Assembly (NCBI GenBank): GCA_963851405.1
Contig: CAWKPB010000007.1
Location: 434,001 to 498,000, forward strand
Direction: 5' to 3'
Source of the DNA: JANPBY01 sp963851405
Lineage (GTDB): Bacteria > Actinomycetota > Actinomycetes > DATJPE01
DNA length: 64,000 bases
A model generated the notes under the pieces. The model was not told the origin of the DNA, made no database searches, and saw nothing but the letters and a program-made list of their open reading frames with translations. Positions 50,405-59,415 of the stretch are shown here, one piece after another. The position numbers and the translations under genes were made by a program. Positions within the stretch are counted from its first letter, which is position 1. Every line of letters begins with the position of its first letter.

Positions 50405-51598
50405 GTGGCGAAGGCGAAGTTCGAGCGGACTAAGCCGCACGTCAATATCGGCACCATCGGTCACATTGACCATGGCAAGACCACGTTGACGGCTGCCATT
50501 ACCAAGGTGCTGCACGACAAGTACCCCGACCTGAACCCCTTCACGCCGTTCGACCAGATCGATAAGGCCCCTGAAGAGCGTCAGCGCGGAATCACCATCT
50601 CCATCGCCCACGTGGAGTACCAGACGGAGGCGCGTCACTACGCCCACGTCGACTGCCCCGGGCACGCCGACTACATCAAGAACATGATTACCGGCGCAGC
50701 GCAGATGGACGGCGCGATCCTCGTGGTCGCGGCCACCGACGGCCCGATGCCGCAGACGAAGGAGCACGTCCTCCTGGCCCGCCAGGTCGGCGTTCCCTAC
50801 ATCGTCGTGGCGCTCAACAAGGCCGACATGGTCGATGACGAGGAGATCCTGGAGCTCGTGGAGCTCGAGGTTCGCGAGTTGCTCAGCCAGTACGAGTTCC
50901 CTGGCGACGACTTGCCCGTCATCCGGGTCTCGGCGCTGAAGGCACTCGAAGGCGACGAAGAGTGGGGCGCCAAGCTGCTCGAGCTGATGGACGCGGTTGA
51001 CACGGCGATCCCGCAGCCGGTTCGCGAGGTCGAGAAGCCGTTCCTCATGCCGATCGAGGACGTCTTCACCATCACCGGTCGAGGCACGGTTGTCACCGGC
51101 CGGATCGAGCGGGGCATCGTCAAGGTCAACGAGACCGTCGACATCGTCGGCATTCGTGAGACCAAGCAGACGACGACGGTCACCGGCGTTGAGATGTTCC
51201 GCAAGTTGCTCGATGAGGGTCAGGCCGGCGAGAACGTCGGGCTCCTTCTTCGTGGCACCAAGCGCGAGGACGTCGAGCGCGGCATGGTCGTCATCAAGCC
51301 CGGCACGACGACCCCGCACACCGGGTTCGAGGCGCAGGTCTACATCCTCAGCAAGGACGAGGGTGGCCGCCATACGCCGTTCTTCAACAACTACCGCCCG
51401 CAGTTCTACTTCCGCACTACGGATGTGACCGGCGTGGTGACCCTCCCCGAGGGCACCGAGATGGTCATGCCCGGCGACAACACCGAGATGTCGGTCGAGC
51501 TGATCCAGCCGATCGCCATGGAGGAGTCGCTGCGGTTCGCCATCCGTGAGGGTGGCCGCACGGTGGGCGCCGGTCGCGTCACGAAGATCACGACCTGA
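50405..51598 (+). CDS. tuf: Elongation factor Tu
   Basis: 397-residue aminoacyl-tRNA carrier GTPase. P-loop G19-H-I-D-H-G-K-T26, DCPGHADYIKNMITGAAQMD (G3) and NKADMVDDEEIL (G4); GPMPQTKEHVLLARQVGVP keeps the Gln at which elfamycins act. GTG start at 50405 preceded by GAAGGAGG. Separated from rpsJ by ~250 bp containing a promoter. Confidence 0.97.
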   Translation: MAKAKFERTKPHVNIGTIGHIDHGKTTLTAAITKVLHDKYPDLNPFTPFDQIDKAPEERQRGITISIAHVEYQTEARHYAHVDCPGHADYIKNMITGAAQMDGAILVVAATDGPMPQTKEHVLLARQVGVPYIVVALNKADMVDDEEILELVELEVRELLSQYEFPGDDLPVIRVSALKALEGDEEWGAKLLELMDAVDTAIPQPVREVEKPFLMPIEDVFTITGRGTVVTGRIERGIVKVNETVDIVGIRETKQTTTVTGVEMFRKLLDEGQAGENVGLLLRGTKREDVERGMVVIKPGTTTPHTGFEAQVYILSKDEGGRHTPFFNNYRPQFYFRTTDVTGVVTLPEGTEMVMPGDNTEMSVELIQPIAMEESLRFAIREGGRTVGAGRVTKITT

Positions 51599-51604
51599 CA
51601 CGAT

Positions 51605-51634
51605 TTCGTTCCTGCCGTACTCGTACGGCATACT
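51605..51634 (+). promoter_or_regulatory. Candidate S10-operon promoter overlapping a tuf-end palindrome
   Basis: TTCGTT (51605-51610) and CATACT (51629-51634) with an 18-bp spacer. The spacer is the perfect inverted repeat GCCGTAC-TC-GTACGGC (51614-51629), which could be an operator or the tuf terminator stem (no T-run). It gives a ~210-nt rpsJ leader holding the shared hairpin motif. Confidence 0.5.
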
Positions 51635-51764
51635 AGGAAAGTTGCTCGGCCGAGGGGCCGTGGACCGCTTCGCGCGGGCCCGGCTCCTCGGACCAGGCAC
51701 CCACGGCCTCCGTTCGGAAGCCCACCCCCACGTCCGGCCTCGTGCCGGGCACCCGGTCCGGATC

Positions 51765-51789
51765 GCGACACACCCGACCGCGGGGGTCG
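51765..51789 (+). promoter_or_regulatory. Leader hairpin motif upstream of rpsJ
   Basis: GCGACAC-A-CCCGACC-G-CGGGGGTCG, matching the rpsL leader motif (47171) at 23 of 25 positions. Here CCGACC pairs with GGTCGG, a 6-bp stem. Lies ~65 bp before the rpsJ start. Confidence 0.6.
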
Positions 51790-51852
51790 GAGCCCCGGCA
51801 GAGCATTTCGACCACCAGCAGCAGCATGACAACGAAGGACAGGCAGCCCACC

Positions 51853-52161
51853 ATGGCGGGACAGAAGATCCGCATCAGGCTCAAGGCGTATGACCACGAG
51901 GTCATTGACTCCTCGGCGCGCAAAATCGTCGACACGGTGACCCGCACGGGCGCCAAGGTCGCCGGCCCGGTGCCGCTGCCCACTGAGAAGAACGTCTACT
52001 GCGTGATCCGATCACCGCACAAATACAAGGACAGCCGCGAGCACTTCGAGATGCGGACCCACAAGCGACTCATCGACATCCTCGACCCGACGCCCAAGAC
52101 CGTCGACTCGCTCATGCGACTCGATTTGCCGGCGGGCGTCGACATCGAGATCAAGCTCTGA
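51853..52161 (+). CDS. rpsJ: 30S ribosomal protein S10
   Basis: 102 residues. IRIRLKAYDHEVIDSSARKI and REHFEMRTHKRLIDI are S10 signatures. Also acts as NusE with NusG in antitermination. ATG at 51853. First gene of the S10 operon. Confidence 0.97.
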   Translation: MAGQKIRIRLKAYDHEVIDSSARKIVDTVTRTGAKVAGPVPLPTEKNVYCVIRSPHKYKDSREHFEMRTHKRLIDILDPTPKTVDSLMRLDLPAGVDIEIKL

Positions 52162-52186
52162 AGAAGACACAGAGGATCACGTCATC

Positions 52187-52840
52187 ATGAGCAAGTACGA
52201 GAGGCCCGTTCACGGGCTGTTGGGCGAGAAGCTCGGCATGACCCAGGTCTGGGACGAGAACAACAAACTCGTCCCCGTGACCGTGGTCAAGGCCGGACCC
52301 TGCGTCGTCACCCAGGTCCGCACCGAGGTCGAAGACGGCTACAACGCCGTGCAGTTGGCCTTCGGTGCGATCGACCCGCGCAAGGTCACCAAGCCGCAGG
52401 CCGGGCACTTCGCCAAGGCCGGCGTGACCCCGCGTCGTCACCTCCTTGAGGTGCGCACCGCGGCTGCGGTCGACTACACGCTCGGGCAGGAAGTCACCGC
52501 GGAGCTCTTCGAGTCCGGCCAGGTGGTGGATGTGACCGGTCGCTCGAAGGGCAAGGGCACGGCCGGTGTGATGAAGCGACACGGCTTCCACGGCGTCGGC
52601 GCCTCCCACGGTGCCCACCGCAACCACCGCAAGCCCGGCTCCATCGGCGCCTGTGCCACCCCAGGTCGCGTCTTTCGCGGCGTGCGGATGGCTGGCCGGA
52701 TGGGCGGCGCCACCGTCACCACTCAGAACCTCACCATCCACGCGGTCGACGCCGAGCACGGGCTGCTGCTCGTCAAGGGCGCGATCCCCGGGCCCAAGGG
52801 CTCGGTCGTCCTCGTCCGCACTGCCGCCAAGGGAGCCTGA
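52187..52840 (+). CDS. rplC: 50S ribosomal protein L3
   Basis: 217 residues. GLLGEKLGMTQVWDENNKLV at the start and FHGVGASHGAHRNHRKPGSI (peptidyl-transferase loop) identify L3. The loop Gln position usually methylated in E. coli is not conserved here. 26 bp after rpsJ. Confidence 0.97.
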   Translation: MSKYERPVHGLLGEKLGMTQVWDENNKLVPVTVVKAGPCVVTQVRTEVEDGYNAVQLAFGAIDPRKVTKPQAGHFAKAGVTPRRHLLEVRTAAAVDYTLGQEVTAELFESGQVVDVTGRSKGKGTAGVMKRHGFHGVGASHGAHRNHRKPGSIGACATPGRVFRGVRMAGRMGGATVTTQNLTIHAVDAEHGLLLVKGAIPGPKGSVVLVRTAAKGA

Positions 52841-52844
52841 CCCG

Positions 52845-53540
52845 ATGACCACCATCGACGTCCGCACCCCGGACGGATCGACGAAGGGCACGGCCGAGTT
52901 GCCGGCCGAGATCTTCGACGTCCAGGTGAATGTTCCGCTGATCCACCAGGTTGTCGTCGCTCAGCTGGCCGCGGCTCGTCAGGGCACTCACTCGACGAAG
53001 ACTCGCGGTGAGGTCCGAGGCGGAGGCCGTAAGCCGTACAAGCAGAAGGGCACCGGCCGGGCACGTCAGGGCTCAAGCCGGGCGCCGCAGTTCAATGGTG
53101 GTGGCATCGTCCACGGCCCGCAGCCGCGTGACTACTCCCAGCGCACCCCGAAGAAGATGAAGGCCGCTGCCCTGCGTGGCGCCCTGTCGGACCGGGCACG
53201 GGAGAGCCGGGTGCACGTGGTGACGTCGATCGTCGATGGCGAAACCCCGTCGACCAAGGCCGCCGTGAGCGCTCTGTCGCACGTGTCTGAGCGTCGCCAC
53301 GTCCTCGTGGTGGTCGAGCGCGACGACACCGTGGCCTGGAAGAGCCTGCGCAACGTGGACCGAGTCCACCTGCTGGTCCCAGACCAGCTCAACACCTATG
53401 ACGTGCTCGTGTCCGACGACGTGGTCTTCACCGAAGGGGCGCTGGCCGCTTTTCTGGCCGGCCCCACGACGGGCAAGTCCGCGACGGCTGTGGCGACCTC
53501 GACCGAGGCGGCCGCTGAGAAGACGGAGGCCACCGCATGA
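52845..53540 (+). CDS. rplD: 50S ribosomal protein L4
   Basis: 231 residues. The extended loop KTRGEVRGGGRKPYKQKGTG and GGIVHGPQPRDYSQRTPKKM line the exit tunnel. The last ~20 residues are an Ala/Thr/Glu-rich tail not found in compact L4 proteins. Overlaps rplW. Confidence 0.96.
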   Translation: MTTIDVRTPDGSTKGTAELPAEIFDVQVNVPLIHQVVVAQLAAARQGTHSTKTRGEVRGGGRKPYKQKGTGRARQGSSRAPQFNGGGIVHGPQPRDYSQRTPKKMKAAALRGALSDRARESRVHVVTSIVDGETPSTKAAVSALSHVSERRHVLVVVERDDTVAWKSLRNVDRVHLLVPDQLNTYDVLVSDDVVFTEGALAAFLAGPTTGKSATAVATSTEAAAEKTEATA

Positions 53541-53839
53541 CCAAGATCGCTGACCCCCGTGACGTGCTGCTCGCTCCAGTCATCTCCGAGAAGAGCTACG
53601 GACTGCTGGACGAGAACAAGTACACGTTCATCGTGGCCCCGGACGCCAACAAGACCGAGATCAAGATCGCGGTTGAGAAGGTCTTCGATGTCTCGGTGAC
53701 CAACGTCAACACACTTAACCGGCAGGGCAAGCGACGGCGCACCCGGTCCGGTTTCGGCAAGCGCAAGGACACCAAGCGCGCGATCGTCACCGTCGCTGAC
53801 GGACAGCGCATCGACATCTTCGGAGGACCGGTCTCCTGA
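53537..53839 (+). CDS. rplW: 50S ribosomal protein L23
   Basis: 100 residues. RDVLLAPVISEKSYGLLDEN and KYTFIVAPDANKTEIKIAVE are typical; the chaperone/SRP docking protein at the tunnel exit. ATGA overlap with rplD. Confidence 0.97.
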   Translation: MTKIADPRDVLLAPVISEKSYGLLDENKYTFIVAPDANKTEIKIAVEKVFDVSVTNVNTLNRQGKRRRTRSGFGKRKDTKRAIVTVADGQRIDIFGGPVS

Positions 53840-53867
53840 CCGGCCACCACGACGAGGACTGAAACCC

Positions 53868-54704
53868 ATGGGCATCCGCAAGTACAAGCCGACGACTCCC
53901 GGTCGCCGGGGTTCGAGCGTCGCTGACTTCTCTGAGGTCACCCGCTCCGAGCCCGAGAAGTCGCTGGTGCGACCGCTGCACTCCAAGGGCGGACGTAACG
54001 GCCAGGGCCGGATCACTGTGCGTCACCAAGGCGGCGGGCATAAGCGTGCGTATCGGCTCATCGACTTCCGTCGCAACGACAAGGACGGCGTTCCCGCGAA
54101 GGTCGCTCACATCGAATACGACCCCAACCGCACCGCTCGGATCGCGCTGCTGCACTACGCCGATGGCGAGAAGCGCTACATCCTTGCGCCGCGGCTGCTG
54201 AAGCAGGGCGACCGGATCGAGAACGGGTCATCCGCGGACATCAAGCCGGGCAACAATCTGCCGCTGCGCAACATCCCCGTCGGTACGGTCATCCACGCGA
54301 TCGAGCTTCGGCCTGGCGGCGGCGCCAAGATCGCCCGGTCGGCCGGGGCTTCGGTCCAGCTCGTCGCCAAGGACGGCCCCTTTGCGCAGCTGCGCATGCC
54401 GTCGGGCGAGATGCGCAAGGTTGACCTTCGTTGCCGGGCCACCGTCGGTGAGGTGGGCAACGCGGAGCAGTCGAACATCAACTGGGGTAAGGCCGGCCGG
54501 ATGCGCTGGAAGGGCAAGCGCCCGACCGTCCGTGGTGTCGCCATGAACCCCGTCGACCACCCGCACGGTGGCGGTGAGGGTAAGACCTCCGGTGGTCGGC
54601 ACCCGGTGAGCCCGTGGGGCCAAGCCGAAGGCCGTACCCGCAAGCCCAACAAGGCGAGCGACAAGCTCATCGTCACCCGCCGCAAGTCGAACAAGAAGCG
54701 CTAG
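53868..54704 (+). CDS. rplB: 50S ribosomal protein L2
   Basis: 278 residues. GIRKYKPTTPGRRGSSVADF at the start; RGVAMNPVDHPHGGGEGKT contains the conserved His near the peptidyl-transferase centre. Complete. Confidence 0.97.
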   Translation: MGIRKYKPTTPGRRGSSVADFSEVTRSEPEKSLVRPLHSKGGRNGQGRITVRHQGGGHKRAYRLIDFRRNDKDGVPAKVAHIEYDPNRTARIALLHYADGEKRYILAPRLLKQGDRIENGSSADIKPGNNLPLRNIPVGTVIHAIELRPGGGAKIARSAGASVQLVAKDGPFAQLRMPSGEMRKVDLRCRATVGEVGNAEQSNINWGKAGRMRWKGKRPTVRGVAMNPVDHPHGGGEGKTSGGRHPVSPWGQAEGRTRKPNKASDKLIVTRRKSNKKR

Positions 54705-54715
54705 GAGCTCCTGGG

Positions 54716-54997
54716 ATGCCGCGCAGCCTGAAAAAGGGTCCGTTCGTCGACGATCACCTGCTGGCCAAGGTGGACGGTCAAAACGACAAGGGCACCAAGA
54801 ACGTCATCAAGACGTGGTCACGTCGCTCGATGGTTGTGCCGTCGATGCTTGGCCACACCATCGCCGTCCACGACGGCCGCAAGCACGTCCCGGTGTTCAT
54901 CACCGAGTCGATGGTGGGGCACAAGCTGGGCGAGTTTGCGCCCACGCGAACCTTCCGCGGCCACGAGAAGGACGACCGTAAGGCACGTCGCCGCTGA
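54716..54997 (+). CDS. rpsS: 30S ribosomal protein S19
   Basis: 93 residues. MPRSLKKGPFVDDHLLAKVD and GHKLGEFAPTRTFRGHEKDD are family-defining. ATG at 54716, 11 bp after rplB. Confidence 0.97.
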   Translation: MPRSLKKGPFVDDHLLAKVDGQNDKGTKNVIKTWSRRSMVVPSMLGHTIAVHDGRKHVPVFITESMVGHKLGEFAPTRTFRGHEKDDRKARRR

Positions 54998-55050
54998 TGC
55001 GGCGACCGCACTGGACCAGCACAAGTCACACGACGAGCAAGGGGTAAGCG

Positions 55051-55416
55051 ATGGAAGGCACCGCCCGGGCGAGCGCCCGGCACGTGCGCGTCACGCCGAT
55101 GAAGGCTCGACGCGTGGTGGACCTGATCAGGGGTCTGCCCGCGGACGAGGCTCAGGCTGTGCTGCGGTTCGCCCCGCAGGGCGCGACCGAGCCGGTTGGC
55201 AAGGTCCTCGACAGCGCCATCGCCAATGCCGAGAACAATCACGACCTCGACCGTCGCGCGCTCGTCGTGAGCGAAGCGTGGGTCGACGAGGGCCCGACCC
55301 TCAAGCGGTTCAGGCCGCGTGCCCAGGGCCGTGCGTTCCGCATTCGTAAGCGCACCAGCCACATCACCGTCGTCGTCGCCGCGCGCGAATCCGCGCCGGC
55401 GCGGAAGAAGGGGTGA
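55051..55416 (+). CDS. rplV: 50S ribosomal protein L22
   Basis: 121 residues. ARHVRVTPMKARRVVDLIRG at the start and FRPRAQGRAFRIRKRTSHIT in the tunnel hairpin. Wild-type hairpin length, no macrolide-type deletion seen. Confidence 0.97.
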   Translation: MEGTARASARHVRVTPMKARRVVDLIRGLPADEAQAVLRFAPQGATEPVGKVLDSAIANAENNHDLDRRALVVSEAWVDEGPTLKRFRPRAQGRAFRIRKRTSHITVVVAARESAPARKKG

Positions 55417-55422
55417 CCCGCC

Positions 55423-56361
55423 GTGGGTCAGAAAGTCAACCCGAATGGGTTCCGGCTCGGGATCACAACGGAGCACTCCAGCCGGTGGTTCGCTGACAGC
55501 AGCAAGCCGGGTCAGCGCTACCGCGACTACGTCAAGGAAGACGTGGCTATCAGGCGTCTCATGACCAAGGGCATGGAGCGCGCCGGGATCTCCAAGGTCG
55601 ACATCGAGCGTCGTGGTGGTGACCGGGTCCGCATCGACATCCACACCGCTCGTCCGGGCATCGTCATCGGTCGCCGTGGCGCGGAGGCCGACCGCATCCG
55701 TGGCGAACTGGAAGAGCTGACCAACAAGCAGGTTCAACTCAACATCCTCGAGGTCAAGAACCCCGAGATTGACGCCCAGTTGGTCGCCCAGGGGGTGGCC
55801 GAGCAGTTGTCCAGTCGGGTGTCCTTCCGGCGGGCCATGCGCAAATCGATGCAGTCGGCCATGAAGGCCGGTGCCAAGGGCATCCGCGTTCAGTGCTCGG
55901 GTCGCCTCGGTGGCGCGGAAATGAGCCGGTCGGAGTTCTACCGCGAGGGCCGGGTCCCGCTGCACACGCTGCGCGCAAACATCGACTACGGCTTTTACGA
56001 GGCGCGTACGACCTTCGGCCGCATCGGCGTGAAGGTCTGGATCTACAAGGGCGATGTCAGCGGAGTTCGCGCCGAGCGCGAGGCCGCTGCCGTGGCCGCG
56101 GCTCGGGCCGCGACGACCCGCCGTCCGACCCGCACCCACCGCCCCGAGGGTGCGGCCGCTCCGGCAGAGGCTGTGGTCGAGGCCGTGGTCGAGGCGCCGG
56201 TCGAGGCCGTCGCAGAAGCTGCCCCTGCCACTCCCGAGGCACCCGTGACGCAGCCGCCCGCAGCCGACGAAGCCGCGCCTGAGGCCGTTGCGTCCGAACC
56301 TGCCGCGTCGGAACCCGTCGCGACGGAGACCGCCGCGGCTGAGACGACCGAGGAGGGCTGA
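55423..56361 (+). CDS. rpsC: 30S ribosomal protein S3 with long acidic C-terminal tail
   Basis: 312 residues. MGQKVNPNGFRLGITTEHSS starts the protein, the KH domain motif PGIVIGRRGAEADRIRGEL and RTTFGRIGVKVWIYKGDV follow. Beyond residue ~240 a tail rich in Ala, Val, Glu and Pro (AVVEAVVEAPVEAVAEA type repeats) adds ~70 residues. GTG start at 55423. Confidence 0.96.
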   Translation: MGQKVNPNGFRLGITTEHSSRWFADSSKPGQRYRDYVKEDVAIRRLMTKGMERAGISKVDIERRGGDRVRIDIHTARPGIVIGRRGAEADRIRGELEELTNKQVQLNILEVKNPEIDAQLVAQGVAEQLSSRVSFRRAMRKSMQSAMKAGAKGIRVQCSGRLGGAEMSRSEFYREGRVPLHTLRANIDYGFYEARTTFGRIGVKVWIYKGDVSGVRAEREAAAVAAARAATTRRPTRTHRPEGAAAPAEAVVEAVVEAPVEAVAEAAPATPEAPVTQPPAADEAAPEAVASEPAASEPVATETAAAETTEEG

Positions 56362-56364
56362 GCC

Positions 56365-56784
56365 TTGCTGATTCCTCGCCGCGTCAAGCACCGCAAGCAG
56401 CACCGTCCGGACCGTCATGGTCTGGCCAAGGGCGGCACCACGATCACCTTCGGTGAGTACGGCATCCAGGCCCTCGAGCCGGCGTACGTCACTAACCGAC
56501 AGATCGAAGCCGCGCGTATCGCCATCACCCGACACATCCGCCGTGGCGGCAAGGTCTGGATCACCATCTATCCCGACCGCCCGCTCACCAAGAAGCCCGC
56601 TGAGACCCGGATGGGTTCCGGTAAGGGCTCGCCGGAATGGTGGGTGGCCAACGTCAAGCCCGGCCGCGTCATGTTCGAGCTCAGCTACCCCGAAGAGAAG
56701 ATCGCGCGCGAGGCGCTGGTTCGGGCGGCCCACAAGCTCCCCATGAAGTGCCGAATCGTCAAGCGTGAGGCAGGGGAGGCGTGA
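56365..56784 (+). CDS. rplP: 50S ribosomal protein L16
   Basis: 139 residues. LIPRRVKHRKQHRPDRHGLA and KPAETRMGSGKGSPEWWVAN are diagnostic. Starts with TTG at 56365, three bases after rpsC. Binds near the A-site tRNA elbow. Confidence 0.97.
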   Translation: MLIPRRVKHRKQHRPDRHGLAKGGTTITFGEYGIQALEPAYVTNRQIEAARIAITRHIRRGGKVWITIYPDRPLTKKPAETRMGSGKGSPEWWVANVKPGRVMFELSYPEEKIAREALVRAAHKLPMKCRIVKREAGEA

Positions 56785-57005
56785 TGAGCACTGCAGTGGA
56801 GTTGCGCGAACTCGAGGACACCGAACTGGTTTCCCAGTTGCTCGAAGCCAAGCAGGAGCTGTTCAACCTGCGGTTCCAGGCCGCGACGGGACAACTGGAA
56901 AGCCACGGTCGGCTGCGCGCCGTCCGCAAGGAGATCGCCCGGATCTACACGGTGATGCGCGAGCGCGAGCTCGGGATCACCGCATTTGAGGGCGGTGCCG
57001 CATGA
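56784..57005 (+). CDS. rpmC: 50S ribosomal protein L29
   Basis: 73 residues, helical hairpin. LRELEDTELVSQLLEAKQEL and LFNLRFQAATGQLESHGRLR identify L29. ATG at 56784 overlaps the rplP stop (TGATG). Confidence 0.96.
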   Translation: MSTAVELRELEDTELVSQLLEAKQELFNLRFQAATGQLESHGRLRAVRKEIARIYTVMRERELGITAFEGGAA

Positions 57006-57322
57006 CCGAGAAGAAGGCCACGGCCGAGGACAAGGACACATCGATGACGACTACCGAGCAGGCTGCAGAGCCGCGAGGCTTCCGCAAGACCCGTGAGGGA
57101 CTCGTGGTCAGCGACAAGATGGACAAGACCGTCGTTGTGGCGGTTGAAGATCGGGTCAAGCACGCCCTGTACGGCAAGGTGATCCGCCGCACCAACAAGC
57201 TCAAGGCCCACGACGAAGGCAACGAGGCCGGCGTCGGTGACCGAGTGCTTCTCATGGAGACCCGCCCGCTCAGCGCGACCAAGCGCTGGCGCGTGGTGGA
57301 GATCCTCGAGCGAGCCAAGTAA
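57002..57322 (+). CDS. rpsQ: 30S ribosomal protein S17
   Basis: 106 residues. An N-terminal ~25-residue extension precedes the S17 fold: REGLVVSDKMDKTVVVAVED and HDEGNEAGVGDRVLLMETRP. ATGA overlap with rpmC; an internal ATG (57044) gives a shorter alternative start. Confidence 0.96.
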   Translation: MTEKKATAEDKDTSMTTTEQAAEPRGFRKTREGLVVSDKMDKTVVVAVEDRVKHALYGKVIRRTNKLKAHDEGNEAGVGDRVLLMETRPLSATKRWRVVEILERAK

Positions 57323-57383
57323 CCCATCCGTTCCGCCAGGCTCGCAGCACGCGAGAACCGGCAGACATACCAGGAGATATGAC

Positions 57384-57752
57384 GTGATCCAGCAGGAGTC
57401 GCGACTCAGAGTCGCCGACAACACCGGTGCCAAGGAGATCTTGTGCATCCGGGTGCTCGGTGGCTCCGGTCGGCGCTACGCCGGAATCGGCGACGTCATC
57501 GTGGCCACGGTCAAGGACGCCATCCCCGGCGGCAACGTGAAGAAGGGCGACGTCGTGAAGGCGGTCATCGTCCGCACGAGGAAAGAGCGCCGCCGCCCGG
57601 ATGGCTCCTACATCCGCTTCGATGAGAACGCCGCCGTGATCCTCAAAGCCGACGGTGACCCTCGAGGCACCCGCATCTTCGGCCCGGTGGGCCGCGAGCT
57701 GCGCGACAAGAAGTTCATGAAGATCATTTCGCTCGCTCCGGAGGTGCTCTGA
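57384..57752 (+). CDS. rplN: 50S ribosomal protein L14
   Basis: 122 residues. MIQQESRLRVADNTGAKEIL at the start and ENAAVILKADGDPRGTRIFG near the end. GTG start at 57384, AGGAG ribosome site. Confidence 0.97.
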   Translation: MIQQESRLRVADNTGAKEILCIRVLGGSGRRYAGIGDVIVATVKDAIPGGNVKKGDVVKAVIVRTRKERRRPDGSYIRFDENAAVILKADGDPRGTRIFGPVGRELRDKKFMKIISLAPEVL

Positions 57753-57753
57753 G

Positions 57754-58098
57754 ATGGCCGCCAAGCGGACGAAGATCCACGTGAAGAAGGGCGACACGGT
57801 CCTGGTCACCAGCGGCAAGGACCGCGGTCGCACCGGCAAGATCATCGCCGTCTACCCCGAAACCGGCCGCGTGCTGGTCGAAGGAGTCAACCGGATCAAG
57901 AAGCACACCAAGATCGGACAGAACGCCCGAGGCGCCAAGACCGGGGGAATCATCACCCAGGAAGCGCCCGTGGATGCGTCCAACGTGATGTTGGTGGTTG
58001 AAGTCGACGGCAAGAAGGTCGGAACTCGTACGGGCTACCGCATCGACGACGACGGAACCAAGACCCGCTATGCCAAGCGGACCGGTGAGGACATCTGA
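57754..58098 (+). CDS. rplX: 50S ribosomal protein L24
   Basis: 114 residues. KOW motif KKGDTVLVTSGKDRGRTGKI near the start and VEGVNRIKKHTK. Starts one base after rplN; overlaps rplE by one base. Confidence 0.97.
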   Translation: MAAKRTKIHVKKGDTVLVTSGKDRGRTGKIIAVYPETGRVLVEGVNRIKKHTKIGQNARGAKTGGIITQEAPVDASNVMLVVEVDGKKVGTRTGYRIDDDGTKTRYAKRTGEDI

Positions 58099-58670
58099 TG
58101 GCTACGACCACAACGGCTGCTTCCACGCAGCCCCGCCTGAAGGCGCGCTACCGGGCTGAGATCGTCGAGACGCTGCGCGAGGACTTCGGCTACTCGAACG
58201 TCATGCAGGTTCCCGGGCTGACCAAGATCGTGGTCAACATGGGTGTCGGCGAGGCCGCTCGGGACTCCAAGCTGATCGAGGGCGCGGTCCGCGATCTCGC
58301 CGCGATCACTGGCCAGAAGCCGCAGGTCACCAAGTCCCGCAAGTCCATCGCGCAGTTCAAACTGCGTGAGGGGATGCCCATTGGTGCCCACGTGACACTG
58401 CGCGGTGACCGGATGTGGGAGTTCCTCGACCGGCTGTTGTCGGTGGCACTGCCCCGGATCCGTGACTTCCGTGGACTCTCCCCGCGCCAATTCGATGGGC
58501 GAGGCAACTACACCTTCGGTCTCAACGAGCAGTCGATGTTCCACGAGATCGACCAGGACAAGACCGATCGAGTCCGCGGGATGGACATCACCGTGGTCAC
58601 GACAGCCACGAACGACGACGAGGGTCGCGCGCTGCTCAAGCAGCTCGGCTTCCCGTTCAAGGAGCAGTGA
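58098..58670 (+). CDS. rplE: 50S ribosomal protein L5
   Basis: 190 residues. VMQVPGLTKIVVNMGVGEAA and GNYTFGLNEQSMFHEIDQDK are typical. Binds 5S rRNA and P-site tRNA. Followed by an 86-bp gap without a gene. Confidence 0.97.
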   Translation: MATTTTAASTQPRLKARYRAEIVETLREDFGYSNVMQVPGLTKIVVNMGVGEAARDSKLIEGAVRDLAAITGQKPQVTKSRKSIAQFKLREGMPIGAHVTLRGDRMWEFLDRLLSVALPRIRDFRGLSPRQFDGRGNYTFGLNEQSMFHEIDQDKTDRVRGMDITVVTTATNDDEGRALLKQLGFPFKEQ

Positions 58671-58756
58671 CGTGACGAGCAAGCGAAGTGGTCGACCGAA
58701 GGTCGCCCGCGTAACGAGCGAGTCGCGGAACGCGACGATCAGCAGGGAGAACTGAC

Positions 58757-58942
58757 ATGGCCAAGAAGGCCCTGGTCAACCAGGCCAACGGCACGCCGAA
58801 GTTCAAGGTGCGTGGCTACACGCGCTGCCAGCGGTGCGGTCGGCCTCGTTCGGTCTACAAGAAGTTCGGTCTGTGCCGGGTCTGCCTTCGCGAGATGGCG
58901 CACCGCGGCGAACTCCCCGGCATCACCAAGAGCAGCTGGTAA
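58757..58942 (+). CDS. rpsN: 30S ribosomal protein S14, zinc-binding type Z
   Basis: 61 residues with four cysteines in two CxxC pairs (CQRCGRPRS and CRVCLREMA), so the zinc-binding form. Length and ending GELPGITKSSW fit. Confidence 0.97.
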   Translation: MAKKALVNQANGTPKFKVRGYTRCQRCGRPRSVYKKFGLCRVCLREMAHRGELPGITKSSW

Positions 58943-59002
58943 TCCACCCAACGTCGCAGGTCCGAGTCCGGATACCACGATGAGAAAGGCCACTGGCCAA
59001 CC

Positions 59003-59404
59003 ATGACCATGACCGACCCGATTGCGGACATGCTGACCCGCATCCGTAACGCCAACACGGCGTACCACGATGACGTCAGCATGCCGTCGAGCAAGATCAA
59101 GACGCACATCGCCGAGATCCTCCAGCAGGAGGGCTACATCGGTGGCTGGCACGTCGACGACAACGAAGGCGTGGGCAGCACGCTCGTTGTGGACTTGAAG
59201 TACGGCCCCAACCGGGAGCGCTCGATCGCGGGCGTACGCCGGGTGAGCAAGCCCGGACTGCGGGTCTACGCGAAGTCGACTGGACTTCCGCGGGTCCTCG
59301 GCGGCCTCGGTGTGGCGATCATCTCGACGTCGACCGGACTGCTGACCGACCGTCAGGCCGCACGGAAGGGCGTAGGTGGGGAAGTCCTCGCCTACGTCTG
59401 GTAG
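59003..59404 (+). CDS. rpsH: 30S ribosomal protein S8
   Basis: 133 residues. TDPIADMLTRIRNANTAYHD at the start and ISTSTGLLTDRQAARKGVGG near the end. ATG 59003 and 59009 (MTM) are both possible starts. In other bacteria S8 represses the spc operon. Confidence 0.97.
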   Translation: MTMTDPIADMLTRIRNANTAYHDDVSMPSSKIKTHIAEILQQEGYIGGWHVDDNEGVGSTLVVDLKYGPNRERSIAGVRRVSKPGLRVYAKSTGLPRVLGGLGVAIISTSTGLLTDRQAARKGVGGEVLAYVW

Positions 59405-59415
59405 GGAGGCCGGCT